Positions 1 through 8,178 of a stretch of 64,000 nt of DNA are shown here, one piece after another (position 1 is the stretch's first letter; each line of letters opens with the position of its first letter). The notes below the pieces were generated by a model, which was not told the origin of the DNA, did not search any database, and worked only from the letters and a program-made list of their open reading frames with translations. This stretch comes from Ideonella sp. (GTDB lineage: Bacteria; Pseudomonadota; Gammaproteobacteria; Burkholderiales; Burkholderiaceae_C). The position numbers and the translations under genes were made by a program. The stretch spans positions 434,001 through 498,000 of the forward strand of contig JADKIA010000027.1 of the NCBI GenBank assembly GCA_016721465.1, given 5' to 3'.

Positions 1-96
1 GGCCAGTGAGGCCAGGCGAAGCTCCACCTCGTCGATCACCGCGTCGAGCGGGATGGTGTGCTCGGCATCGTTGGTGCGAGGCTGCGACTTGGACAT
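1..96 (-). CDS. flgN: FlgN, N-terminal fragment (flagellar export chaperone)
   Basis: Only the first 32 codons are inside the window; the gene runs off the left edge. The ATG lies 6 bases after the flgM stop, so the two are co-transcribed from the sigma-28 promoter at 451-477. The visible part starts MSKSQPRTNDAEHTIPL and gives no diagnostic motif. The assignment therefore rests on position: flgA-flgM-flgN is the usual order in betaproteobacteria. FlgN is the cytoplasmic chaperone for the hook-filament junction proteins FlgK and FlgL, both of which are encoded in this window. Confidence 0.7.
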   Translation of the reverse strand, partial: MSKSQPRTNDAEHTIPLDAVIDEVELRLASLA

Positions 97-102
97 GTTG
101 GA

Positions 103-393
103 TCAGGCCTTGCGGCGCGGGCTGAGCAGTTCCTGGGCGTTGGCAATCAGCTTGTCGGCGATCGCGTTCGCGTCGATTTCGTACTTGCCGTCGCGTATGG
201 CGTCGGCGATGCGCTTGACCTTCTCCGCGTCGAACACCGAATCGGTGTCCCCGCCGCTGACCAAGGCTGCAGCAGAAAGCTGCACCTTGGCGCTGGGCTC
301 CGCACTGCCAGCTCCGGACGACGAGTTGGTGGTCTTGCGTTGCGTTGGCGTCGAATTGACCGCCGGCTTGTTGTCGTGAGGACCGATCTTCAT
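103..393 (-). CDS. flgM: FlgM, anti-sigma-28 factor
   Basis: This 96-residue protein matches the family length. The C-terminal half carries the sigma-28-binding pattern: VQLSAAAL near residue 40, then an FDAEKVKRIADAIRDG helix and IADKLIANAQELL at the end. FlgM holds FliA inactive in the cytoplasm until it is exported through the finished hook. The ATG at 393 was chosen over an upstream in-frame ATG at 462 because it has a GGAG six bases before it and because the sigma-28 promoter (451-477) lies between the two. Starting at 393 gives a normal FlgM and an untranslated leader of about 50 bases. The gene is followed closely by flgN. Confidence 0.93.
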   Translation of the reverse strand: MKIGPHDNKPAVNSTPTQRKTTNSSSGAGSAEPSAKVQLSAAALVSGGDTDSVFDAEKVKRIADAIRDGKYEIDANAIADKLIANAQELLSPRRKA

Positions 394-450
394 GGTGTAC
401 TCCAGCAGGGCAGGGCAGGTCAGGTGACCGTACCTTGAGACATGCTCGGT

Positions 451-477
451 GTATCGGCCCACCAGATTGGGACTTTA
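451..477 (-). promoter_or_regulatory. Sigma-28 (FliA) promoter of flgMN
   Basis: Read on the minus strand this is TAAAGTCC, an 11-base spacer, then GCCGATAC. It matches the FliA consensus TAAAGTTT-N11-GCCGATAA at nearly every position with the exact spacer. It sits about 55 bases upstream of the flgM start, as expected for late flagellar control, in which FliA activates its own anti-sigma factor. Confidence 0.88.
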
Positions 478-619
478 GGGCTTTCGTGCTGGAATTTCAT
501 CCGATCCCCCATCTGAATGGCAAAACAGGCCTTGTTTCGGCGCTCAAGCAAAGGCGGCTCTGCCACTTGGCTTGATCCCGGCGGGGGACGGACGGCACCG
601 GTCGTCGGCCTGGGGGCCA

Positions 620-1369
620 TCACAATGGCACCTCGATGCGCCGGTCGCCCGTCGGCATGCCGGTGACGATGCGCCCGGATTCGGTGCGCACCCGGGCGGC
701 CTGTCCTTCAACCCCCGGACCCAGAGCCTGGCCCTCGGCACTGACGGCAAACCCTGGCCCCACGGCCACCACACGCACCAGGTCGCCGGCGGCAAACCAG
801 CTGCGCAGCTTGAGATCCCCCTGACGCAGGGCGTCGCCGGCCGACAAGGGCCGGGCCAGCGTGCGGCCCAGGGCCAGGTCCGCCTGGGCGATCGCCGGGT
901 CGGGGCTGGCCGCCAGGTCCACCTCGGCCTGCGCCAGATGGTGCACGCGCAGGACGGTGCCGGCCGGCAGTGCCGTGCTGGCCACCAGCGAGCGGGCGAA
1001 GATCTTCACGGTCAGGGGCAGGTAGACGTTCCAGCGGGTCTGGCCCTGCGTGCAGCGCAGGCCGATGCGCGTGCGGCCGGCCAGCCGCACGCCGGCGGGC
1101 AGGTAGGGCTCGACGCGGGCGCAAGGTGCCAGCGTGAGGCGGGCGTCGAGCTGCCCCACCTCCACTTCCACCCGCGCTGGTGCGGAATGCGAGGACCAGG
1201 CCGTGCTGGCCGACTCGCGCGCCAGCTGCTGCAACTGGTGGGTCAGGGCGGCGTCGAGTGGCGACGTCCCGTTGCCCGGGCCCGGCGCGGTGCCGACCTG
1301 GGCCAGCGCAGCGCCGGCGCACAACGCGCCGACCAGCAACCCGCAGACCTTGGTGTTCATGCTGCGCAT
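620..1369 (-). CDS. flgA: FlgA, P-ring assembly chaperone
   Basis: A periplasmic protein of 249 residues with an N-terminal signal peptide (hydrophobic run at about 9-22, cleavage after ALA). The C-terminal SAF/ChapFlgA region includes ARSLVASTALPAGTVLRVHHL, LALGRTLARPLSAGDALRQGDL and the closing RTESGRIVTG motif. FlgA helps FlgI subunits assemble into the P ring around the rod. The gene is divergent from flgB with 133 bases between them. A second ATG three codons in (1360) could be the true start. About 160 bases separate its end from the flgM promoter. Confidence 0.92.
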   Translation of the reverse strand: MRSMNTKVCGLLVGALCAGAALAQVGTAPGPGNGTSPLDAALTHQLQQLARESASTAWSSHSAPARVEVEVGQLDARLTLAPCARVEPYLPAGVRLAGRTRIGLRCTQGQTRWNVYLPLTVKIFARSLVASTALPAGTVLRVHHLAQAEVDLAASPDPAIAQADLALGRTLARPLSAGDALRQGDLKLRSWFAAGDLVRVVAVGPGFAVSAEGQALGPGVEGQAARVRTESGRIVTGMPTGDRRIEVPL

Positions 1370-1502
1370 CTTCGCGTCCGTGCCCTGCGTGCAGTGGCCC
1401 GAAATGCCGGGTGAAGCGGCCCTTGTTCCCGCTCATGTTTCAGGCGCGGCTGCCCACAATCCACGGTCATCGAAACCTCCATCTTGCAGGGGGACGACCC
1501 GC

Positions 1503-1916
1503 ATGCAACAACGTCTGACCCAAGTGCTCGATTTCCAGGCCAACGCGCTGCAGCTGAGGTCTGAGCGCCAGCGCCTGATCGCGAGCAACATCGCCAATGC
1601 CGACACGCCGGGCTACCAGGCCCGCGAGATGGATTTCGCACGGGCGCTGCGCGAGGCGACCGGATCGCAGGCCGTGACCGGCGAGATGGCCACCACGCAG
1701 GCCGGGCACATGGCCCCCATCGCCGGCGCACGCGACGAGGCCGAGCTGCTCTATGCCAGCCACAGCCAGGACAGCGTGGACCGCAACACGGTGGACCTGG
1801 AGCGCGAGCGCCACAGCGCCGTGGACAACGCGGTGAAGTACGAGGCCACGCTGCGCTTCATCAACAGCAGCGTGCGCAATGTGCTCGACGCCATGAAGAG
1901 CCCGAACCAGGGCTGA
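1503..1916 (+). CDS. flgB: FlgB, flagellar proximal rod protein
   Basis: 137 residues, the normal FlgB size. It has the rod/hook N-terminal signature (RQRLIASNIANADTPGYQAR) and a C-terminal helix (KYEATLRFINSSVRNVLDAM) that packs in the rod. It forms part of the proximal rod between the MS ring and FlgC. The reading frame is open further upstream, but the ATG at 1503 is preceded by a GGGGGA ribosome site and gives the family length. It is the first gene of the plus-strand flg operon. Confidence 0.96.
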   Translation: MQQRLTQVLDFQANALQLRSERQRLIASNIANADTPGYQAREMDFARALREATGSQAVTGEMATTQAGHMAPIAGARDEAELLYASHSQDSVDRNTVDLERERHSAVDNAVKYEATLRFINSSVRNVLDAMKSPNQG

Positions 1917-1942
1917 CCCGCCCTGCTCACTGGAGATAGACC

Positions 1943-2350
1943 ATGACCATGCTCAAGATCTTTGACGTGTCCGGCAGTGCCGCCAGCGCGCAAAGCCAGC
2001 GGCTCAATGTCGTGGCCTCCAACCTCGCCAATGCCGACACCGTGGCCGGGCCGGATGGCCAGGCCTACAAGGCGCGCCAGGTGGTGTTCCAGACCACTTT
2101 GATGGGCGAGGTGGGGGCGGCCGGCGTGCGCGTGTCCAACGTCACCGAGGACCAGACACCCGGCCGTCGGGTCCACGATCCCAAGCACCCGGGCGCCGAT
2201 GCCCAGGGCTATGTGACCTACAGCAACGTCAACCCGATCGAGGAGATGGTGAACATGATTTCGGCCTCGCGTTCCTACCAGAACAACATCGAAGTGATGA
2301 ACACCGCCAAGAGCCTGATGCTCAAGACCTTGCAGCTCGGCCAGGGCTGA
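1943..2350 (+). CDS. flgC: FlgC, flagellar proximal rod protein
   Basis: 135 residues. The N-terminus has the axial-protein pattern QRLNVVASNLANADT and the C-terminus has the family ending NPIEEMVNMISASRSYQNN followed by a VMNTAKSLMLKTLQLGQG helix. It is a rod component adjoining FlgB and FlgF. A GGAGATAG ribosome site lies just upstream, and only 26 bases separate it from flgB. Confidence 0.97.
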   Translation: MTMLKIFDVSGSAASAQSQRLNVVASNLANADTVAGPDGQAYKARQVVFQTTLMGEVGAAGVRVSNVTEDQTPGRRVHDPKHPGADAQGYVTYSNVNPIEEMVNMISASRSYQNNIEVMNTAKSLMLKTLQLGQG

Positions 2351-2402
2351 CGCGGCCTCGCGCGAACCCCTGCACCCCTGACCCGTCGAAACGGAGCCCC
2401 CC

Positions 2403-3083
2403 ATGGCCACTGTCGCAAATGCCGCTGCCACCGCACCGGCCACCACGTTCTCCAGCACCATCGCGGGTGCCACGCCGACTGCCCAGGCCACGGCCACGAC
2501 CTCGGCTGCGGAGCAGAGCGACCGTTTCCTCAAGCTGCTGGTCACGCAGATGAAGAACCAGGACCCGCTCAACCCGATGGACAACGCGCAGATCACCTCG
2601 CAGATGGCGCAGATCAGCACCGTCAGCGGCATCGACAAGCTCGCCGCGGCCGTCACCGGCATGAACAGCCTGATGCTGCAGACCCAGTCGCTCGAAGGCG
2701 CGATGCTGGTTGGCAAGAATGTGCTGGTACCCGGCAACAAGATCATGCTGGACGCCGATGGCGCCACCACCGCGGGCTTCGAGCTCGACTCCGCCGCCAC
2801 CTCGGTGGTCGTGAACATCAAGGACGCCAACGGCAAGGTGGTGGACACCGTGGACATGGGCGCGGCCGCAGCCGGCAAGCATCTGTTCGGGTGGTCCAGT
2901 GACGATCCGGCCGCCACCGGGTTGACCTTCGAGATCAGCGCCAAGAACGGCGAGACGGCGGTGGGCGCCACCAAGCTCGTCGCCGATCGGGTGAACTCGG
3001 TCTATTCCGAACAAGGCCAGCTCAACATCAGCCTGAAGAACAACGGCAACGTCAAGTACAGCGACGTTCGCGCCGTGTCCTGA
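2403..3083 (+). CDS. flgD: FlgD, hook-capping scaffold protein
   Basis: 226 residues. The conserved N-terminal part carries FLKLLVTQMKNQDPLNPMDN and an AQISTVSGIDKL stretch. The later part is the Ig-like/Tudor-like region seen in hook caps. FlgD forms the temporary cap under which FlgE assembles. It lies between flgC and flgE in the standard order, with a CGGAG site before the ATG. Confidence 0.96.
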   Translation: MATVANAAATAPATTFSSTIAGATPTAQATATTSAAEQSDRFLKLLVTQMKNQDPLNPMDNAQITSQMAQISTVSGIDKLAAAVTGMNSLMLQTQSLEGAMLVGKNVLVPGNKIMLDADGATTAGFELDSAATSVVVNIKDANGKVVDTVDMGAAAAGKHLFGWSSDDPAATGLTFEISAKNGETAVGATKLVADRVNSVYSEQGQLNISLKNNGNVKYSDVRAVS

Positions 3084-3134
3084 CACCGCGCGCCCTCCCC
3101 ACCCAACCGCTTCGCCCCCACCCAGGAGCCCGAC

Positions 3135-4397
3135 ATGGCATTCCAGCAAGGACTTTCCGGCCTCAACGCCACGTCCAAGAACCTCAGCGTGATTGGCAAC
3201 AACATTGCCAACGCCAACACCTACGGCAACAAGTCGTCGCGGGCGGAGTTCGCCGACATCTATGCCAATGCCGTCAATGGCAGCGGCAGCAACGGCATCG
3301 GTCTGGGGGTGAACGTCACCGGGGTCGAGCAGCAGTTCTCCCAGGGCAACATCACCACCACGTCGAACAGCCTGGACCTGGCCATCAACGGCAATGGCTT
3401 CTTCCAGCTGGCCAACGATGGCACCACGATCTATTCGCGCAATGGCCAGTTCCAGAAGGACAAGGACGGGTTCATCGTCAATTCCACCGGCAACAAGTTG
3501 CTGGGCTACACGGCGGGCGTGGACGGCACGATCATCCCGTCCTCGGTGCAGGCGCTGAAGTTGCCCACCGGCAGCATCGCGCCGGCGGCCACCACCAAGG
3601 TGGCGCTGGAAATGAACCTCGACTCGCGACAGAAGATCACCGGGCCAGGTGTCACCGTGCCCATCGATTTCGTCGACGCCAAGACCTACAACAACGCCAC
3701 CTCGATCACTGCATTCGACGACAAGGGCCAGGAGGTGGCGCTGACCTTCTACTTCCAGAAAACGGCCGACAACACATGGGACGTCTACGCCACCGCCAAC
3801 GGCGTGCCGGTCAATGGCACGCCCGCCGCCCCCACGCCACTGATCACCGGAATGGCCTTCGCGCCCAACGGAGGGACGCTGACCAACCCTGTGGCCCCGG
3901 TCACCATGGACGTCCCTGCCGTGGCTCTGCTCACGGGGGGATTGACGCTGCCGATCACCGGCCTGCAAATCGACCTGAGTGGCGCCACCCAATACGGCTC
4001 GAAGTTCGCTGTCACCAACCTGTCTCAGGACGGCTATGCGCCGGGCGACCTCACCGGCGTCGTCATCGACAAGCTGGGCATCGTCAACGCGCAGTATTCC
4101 AATGGCCTGAGCAAGCCGGCCGGCCAGGTGGTGCTGGCCAGCTTCAACAACCCGCAGGGCCTGCAGCCGCTGGGCGGCAATGTCTGGGCTTCCACCCACG
4201 AATCGGGTGACCCGGTCATCGGGCCGGCGGGGCAGGGCAGCATCGGCACCATGCAATCAGGCGCCCTGGAAGAGTCCAACGTGGACCTCACGGCCGAGCT
4301 GGTGAACATGATCGTCGCGCAGCGGGCCTACCAGGCGAATGCGCAGACCATCAAGACCGAGGATCAGCTGCTGCAGACGCTGGTGAACCTGCGCTGA
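3135..4397 (+). CDS. flgE: FlgE, flagellar hook protein
   Basis: 420 residues, typical for FlgE. The N-terminal axial motif reads FQQGLSGLNATSKNLSVIGN followed by NIANANTYG. The C-terminus has ESNVDLTAELVNMIVAQRAY and ends in the coiled-coil helix KTEDQLLQTLVNLR. The variable central domain lies at about 150-320. It polymerises into the universal-joint hook outside the cell and is exported by the flagellar type III apparatus. An AGGAG ribosome site precedes the ATG. Confidence 0.97.
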   Translation: MAFQQGLSGLNATSKNLSVIGNNIANANTYGNKSSRAEFADIYANAVNGSGSNGIGLGVNVTGVEQQFSQGNITTTSNSLDLAINGNGFFQLANDGTTIYSRNGQFQKDKDGFIVNSTGNKLLGYTAGVDGTIIPSSVQALKLPTGSIAPAATTKVALEMNLDSRQKITGPGVTVPIDFVDAKTYNNATSITAFDDKGQEVALTFYFQKTADNTWDVYATANGVPVNGTPAAPTPLITGMAFAPNGGTLTNPVAPVTMDVPAVALLTGGLTLPITGLQIDLSGATQYGSKFAVTNLSQDGYAPGDLTGVVIDKLGIVNAQYSNGLSKPAGQVVLASFNNPQGLQPLGGNVWASTHESGDPVIGPAGQGSIGTMQSGALEESNVDLTAELVNMIVAQRAYQANAQTIKTEDQLLQTLVNLR

Positions 4398-4452
4398 TGG
4401 CCCATCGGCGCCCATCGGCCACGGCTGAACAGCGCTTCGGACGAGGACCTCC

Positions 4453-5178
4453 ATGGACCGCCTGATCTACCTCTCGATGGCCGGCGCCAAGGCCACGATG
4501 CAACGCCAGGAGGTGCTCTCGCACAACCTGGCCAACGTCTCGACCACGGGCTTTCGCGCCGAGCTCACCGCCTTCCGCGCGGTGCCGGTGCGTGGCGACG
4601 GCGCCAGCACCCGCGTCTATGCACTGGAGACCACGCCCGGCTACAGCAACGACGCCGGCCCCGTGGCCGCCACCGGGCGCAACCTGGACGTGGCGATGAA
4701 GGGCAATGCCTGGCTGGCCGTGCAGGGACTGGACGGCACCGAGGCCTACACCCGCAATGGCGCGCTCGACGTGAATGCCGAAGGCCTGCTGGTCACGCAG
4801 AACGGACTGCAGGTGCTGGGCGATGGCGGGCCCATCACGGTGCCGGCCAACGCCTCGGTGCTGATCGGCTCGGACGGCACCGTCACCGCCAAGGTGGGCA
4901 ACGGCCGGCCGCAGACCATCGGCCGGCTCAAGCTGGTGACGCCCGAAGTGCCGATGACGCGCGGCACCGACGGCCTGTTCCGTGCCGGCGAGGACCTGCC
5001 CGCAGACCCGACCGCGCGCCTGCAGGACGGCGCGCTCGAGGGCAGCAACGTGAGCGCCGTCGAATCGATGGTGGCCATGATCGCCGCCGCCCGCCAGTTC
5101 GAGACCCAGATGAAGATGCTGCAGGGCGCGCAAGAACGCGAGCAACAGGCGTCGAAGTTGTTGTCGAACCAGAGCTGA
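4453..5178 (+). CDS. flgF: FlgF, flagellar proximal rod protein
   Basis: 241 residues, with the FlgF-type start MDRLIYLSMAGAKATMQRQE and the axial motif LSHNLANVSTTGFRAELTAF. The C-terminus reads LEGSNVSAVESMVAMIAAARQFETQMKML across two adjacent helices. It is part of the rod between FlgB/C and FlgG. It is followed by an unusually structured 208-base gap before flgG. Confidence 0.96.
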   Translation: MDRLIYLSMAGAKATMQRQEVLSHNLANVSTTGFRAELTAFRAVPVRGDGASTRVYALETTPGYSNDAGPVAATGRNLDVAMKGNAWLAVQGLDGTEAYTRNGALDVNAEGLLVTQNGLQVLGDGGPITVPANASVLIGSDGTVTAKVGNGRPQTIGRLKLVTPEVPMTRGTDGLFRAGEDLPADPTARLQDGALEGSNVSAVESMVAMIAAARQFETQMKMLQGAQEREQQASKLLSNQS

Positions 5179-5191
5179 ACATGGGGCCCCT

Positions 5192-5249
5192 GGCTGCCGG
5201 GTACGGCAGCCGTCCCCCGAGGGGACGGCGGGGCCGCTTGGGGCGGCCC
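5192..5249. repeat. Three tandem GC hairpins between flgF and flgG
   Basis: Three adjacent perfect inverted repeats are visible. The first is GGCTGCCG/CGGCAGCC (5192-5199 with 5204-5211), the second CCGTCCCC/GGGGACGG (5210-5217 with 5221-5228) and the third GGGCCGC/GCGGCCC (5231-5237 with 5243-5249). They resemble REP-type intergenic elements and precede the terminator-like hairpin at 5301-5324. Probable roles are protection of the upstream mRNA 3' end or partial termination inside the operon. Confidence 0.7.
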
Positions 5250-5300
5250 GGCGCCGGCCCCGCGCGCCTGGCCACACGGTCTCAGGCTCAGGCAAGAAAG

Positions 5301-5324
5301 AAGCGCCGCACTCGCGGCGCTTTT
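5301..5324 (+). terminator. Terminator-like hairpin inside the flg operon
   Basis: AAGCGCCGC (5301-5309), loop ACTC, GCGGCGCTT (5314-5322), then a short T run. It is a compact GC stem with a T-tail, as in intrinsic terminators, although the T run is only four bases. It lies 63 bases before flgG, so it would separate the flgBCDEF and flgGHIJKL transcripts or attenuate read-through. No clear promoter was recognised between it and flgG. Confidence 0.6.
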
Positions 5325-5386
5325 CGCATCTTGAATCGCCTCAAGTTCCCGCGATCATCCATGCATCACCTGCCAGGAGTGCGGCC

Positions 5387-6175
5387 ATGATCCGGTCACT
5401 GTGGATTTCCAAGACGGGGATGGAAGCCCAGCAAACCCAGCTGGACGCCATCTCGCACAACCTCGCCAACACGGCGACGAATGGCTACAAGCGTGGCCAT
5501 GCGGTGTTCGAGGACCTGATGTACCAGAACCTGCGCCAGCCTGGCGCCAATGCCAACGAGCAGACCACCTTGCCCACAGGATTGCAGATGGGGCTGGGCG
5601 TGCGGCCGGTGGCCATGTCGCGCAACTTCACGCAGGGCAACCTGCAGCAGACCAGCGGCAAGCTCGACGTGGCCATCAAGGGCGCCGGCTTCTTTCAGGT
5701 GCAGATGCCCGACGGCACCACGGCCTACACGCGGGATGGCGCGTTCCAGCGCAATGCGCAGGGGCAGATCGTCACCAATGGCGGCTATGTGGTGCAACCC
5801 GGCATCACCATCCCGGCCAATGCCGACCCCGAGTCGCTGACCATCAGCGCCGATGGCACCGTCACCGTCACGCTGCCCGGACAGACCGCGCCGCAGACGC
5901 TGGGGCAGTTCCAGATGGCCGGCTTCATCAACCCCGCCGGCCTGGAGCCCAAGGGCGAGAACCTGTATGGCGAATCCGCTGCCTCGGGCACGCCGGCCGC
6001 CGCTGCGCCGGGCGCCAACGGCCTGGGTGCATTGACGCAAGGCTTCGTGGAGACCAGCAACGTGAACGTGGTCGAAGAGCTGGTGGCCATGATCCAGACC
6101 CAGCGCGCCTACGAAATCAACTCCAAGGCCATCCAGACCGCCGACCAGATGCTGCAGCGCCTGGGCCAGATCTGA
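5387..6175 (+). CDS. flgG: FlgG, flagellar distal rod protein
   Basis: 262 residues, the standard FlgG length. It opens with MIRSLWISKTGMEAQQTQLD followed by AISHNLANTATNGYKRG. It closes with VETSNVNVVEELVAMIQTQR followed by AYEINSKAIQTADQMLQRLG. It forms the distal rod that crosses the P and L rings. A good AGGAG ribosome site lies nine bases before the ATG. It starts the second half of the cluster, after the hairpin array. Confidence 0.98.
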   Translation: MIRSLWISKTGMEAQQTQLDAISHNLANTATNGYKRGHAVFEDLMYQNLRQPGANANEQTTLPTGLQMGLGVRPVAMSRNFTQGNLQQTSGKLDVAIKGAGFFQVQMPDGTTAYTRDGAFQRNAQGQIVTNGGYVVQPGITIPANADPESLTISADGTVTVTLPGQTAPQTLGQFQMAGFINPAGLEPKGENLYGESAASGTPAAAAPGANGLGALTQGFVETSNVNVVEELVAMIQTQRAYEINSKAIQTADQMLQRLGQI

Positions 6176-6210
6176 TCCGCCGCTTGACCCACGACCTCAC
6201 CGAGTTCGCC

Positions 6211-6900
6211 ATGCGCCGCCTTCTGCTTGTCACCGCCCTTGCAATGTCTGCCGCCGCGTTGAGCGGCTGCATGTCGTCGGTGTCGCGCCTGCCCGAGGTG
6301 GACGTGCTGCAGCCCAGCGTGGCCATTCCCGCGCCACTGGCGATGAACACACCCAAGGTGGCCAATGGCGCGATCTACCAGTCCGACCGCTACCGGCCGC
6401 TGTTCGAGGACCACCGCGCCCGCCTGGTGGGCGACATCCTGATGGTGCAGATCGCAGAGAAGGTGAGCGCGGTGCAGAAGTCCACCAGCTCGGTGGACAA
6501 GGCTTCGTCGGTGGACGCCTCGTTGACGGCATTGCCCTTCTTCAAGAACAACTCCTGGGCCAAGGCGGCAGCCGGCGGCAGCCAGGCCAACAAGTTCGAA
6601 GGCAAGGGCACCACCGAGAACAGCAACGATTTCTCCGGCACCATCAGTGCCACCGTGGTGCAGGTGCTGCCCAACGGCCACCTGGTGGTGGCGGCGGAAA
6701 AGCAGATCGGCGTCAACGCCAACGTGGACGTGCTGCGCTTTTCCGGCCAGGTCGATCCGCGCTCCATTGCGCCGGGCAACCTGGTGCAGAGCACCCAGAT
6801 CGCCAATGTGCGCATCGAGCAGCGCGGCCGCGGCCAGCAGGCCGAGGCGCAGTCGATGGGTTGGCTGTCGCGCTTCTTCCTCAACCTGATGCCGATCTGA
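6211..6900 (+). CDS. flgH: FlgH, L-ring lipoprotein
   Basis: 229 residues. The N-terminus is a lipoprotein signal peptide with lipobox LSGC (Cys at residue 20). The family motifs are LFEDHRARLVGDILMVQI near 65, FEGKGTTENSNDFSGTI in the middle, and LPNGHLVVAAEKQI followed by RFSGQVDPRSIAPGN. FlgH is anchored in the outer membrane and forms the L ring. The ATG at 6211 is used because it begins the signal peptide; the frame is open much further upstream. The ribosome site is weak, suggesting coupling to flgG. Confidence 0.96.
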   Translation: MRRLLLVTALAMSAAALSGCMSSVSRLPEVDVLQPSVAIPAPLAMNTPKVANGAIYQSDRYRPLFEDHRARLVGDILMVQIAEKVSAVQKSTSSVDKASSVDASLTALPFFKNNSWAKAAAGGSQANKFEGKGTTENSNDFSGTISATVVQVLPNGHLVVAAEKQIGVNANVDVLRFSGQVDPRSIAPGNLVQSTQIANVRIEQRGRGQQAEAQSMGWLSRFFLNLMPI

Positions 6901-6910
6901 AAGGCATGCC

Positions 6911-8065
6911 GTGACCTTCCCCGTACCGCCCCAGGGCGCCGATCGAGCAGAGCGACTGATCCGCTGGATCGTGTGGCTGTCCATCTTCGCCGCCAGCGCT
7001 GCGGTGTGGCTGCCCGCCCAGGCCGCTCGCATCAAGGAACTGGCCAGCGTGCAAGGTGTGCGCGCCAACCAGCTCACCGGCTTCGGCCTGGTGTTCGGGC
7101 TGGACGGCACTGGCGACCAGTCCACCCAGGCGCCGTACACGCCGCAGGCCCTGGCCGCCTTCCTGGAGAAGAACGGCATCGTGCTGCCCCCGGGCATCAC
7201 CATGCAGCCCAAGAACCTGGCCGCCGTGGTGGTCACGGCCGAGCTGCCGGCGTTCGCGCAGCGCGGGCAGCGCATCGACGTCAACGTGTCTTCAGCCGGC
7301 AATGCCAAGAGCCTGCGCGGCGGCATGCTGCTGTCCACCCCCTTGCGCGGTGCCGACGGGCGCGTCTATGCCATCGCCCAAGGCAGCCTGATCGTGGGCG
7401 GCGCGGGGGCCTCGGCCGGTGGCTCCAAGGTGCAGATCAATCACCTGTCCGCCGGGCGCGTGCCCGATGGCGCGATGGTGGAAGAGGTGGTCCCCACCAC
7501 CCTGGGCGAAAACGGCACGCTGCAGCTGGATGTGAACTCGAACGATTTCGCCACCGCCCGCGCCGTGGCCGGCGCCATCAACGAAGCCAAGGGCGAGGGC
7601 ACCGCGCAGGCCATGGATGGCCGCGTGGTGAAGGTCAAGCTGCCGAAGGCCGACACCGAGCGCGTGGCCTTCATCGCCGACATCGAGGACCTGAGCGTGG
7701 CGCTGACCAAGCCGGCGGCCAAGGTGGTGCTCAATGCGCGCACCGGCTCGGTGGTGGTGAACGAGGCGGTCACCCTCACCGATTGCGCCGTGGCGCATGG
7801 CTCGCTCTCGGTCACGATCAACTCCACGCCCGTGATCAGCCAGCCCTCGCCGCTGTCGCAAGGCGGGCAGACCGTGGTGTCGGAGAAGACCGACATCGCC
7901 ATCACGCAGCAACCCGGCATGCTGATCCAGCTGCCGGCGGCCACCAAGTTGTCGGATGTGGTCAAGGCACTGAACTCGCTGGGCGCCACGCCGCAGGACC
8001 TGCTGGCCATCCTGCAGGCCATGAAGGCGGCGGGCGCGCTCAAGGCGGAGCTGGAAGTGATATGA
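6911..8065 (+). CDS. flgI: FlgI, P-ring protein
   Basis: 384 residues, starting at a GTG only 10 bases after flgH. A Sec signal peptide (hydrophobic run at about 21-37, cleavage after AQA) is followed by the FlgI core: IKELASVQGVRANQLTGFGL, then LDGTGDQ, later VVLNARTGSVVVNEAVTL and a C-terminal LNSLGATPQDLLAILQAMKA. It polymerises in the periplasm into the bushing around the rod with help from FlgA. The stop codon abuts the repeat element at 8066-8160. Confidence 0.96.
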   Translation: MTFPVPPQGADRAERLIRWIVWLSIFAASAAVWLPAQAARIKELASVQGVRANQLTGFGLVFGLDGTGDQSTQAPYTPQALAAFLEKNGIVLPPGITMQPKNLAAVVVTAELPAFAQRGQRIDVNVSSAGNAKSLRGGMLLSTPLRGADGRVYAIAQGSLIVGGAGASAGGSKVQINHLSAGRVPDGAMVEEVVPTTLGENGTLQLDVNSNDFATARAVAGAINEAKGEGTAQAMDGRVVKVKLPKADTERVAFIADIEDLSVALTKPAAKVVLNARTGSVVVNEAVTLTDCAVAHGSLSVTINSTPVISQPSPLSQGGQTVVSEKTDIAITQQPGMLIQLPAATKLSDVVKALNSLGATPQDLLAILQAMKAAGALKAELEVI

Positions 8066-8160
8066 CCCCCCCCCGAAGCGCCTTCGGCTCTTCCCCCCCA
8101 GGGGGGCGCCGCCAGCGGCCCGGCAAAGCCGGTTCCGCGGCGGCCGCTGGGTGGCTGCTG
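8066..8160. repeat. Dispersed intergenic repeat, copy A
   Basis: A C/G-rich block starts directly after the flgI stop. It is built from two inverted repeats: GAAGCGCCTTCGG within C and G runs, then CCAGCGGCCCGGCAAAGCCG and a GGTTCCGCGG step. The same arrangement, with near-identical words, recurs at 51681-51768 after the livK gene. Similar REP-like elements are common after genes in Burkholderiales (from memory). It separates flgI from flgJ. Confidence 0.75.
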
Positions 8161-8178
8161 TTCGGCCTGGAGAGTTGA

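Noticed and set aside
1370..1502. Sigma-54 or sigma-28 promoter for flgB
   Set aside because: No match with correct spacing; early flagellar control by FlhDC or another activator cannot be read by eye.
5341..5370. Sigma-28 promoter before flgG (TCAAGTTC)
   Set aside because: Only the -35 half resembles the consensus; the expected -10 is absent.
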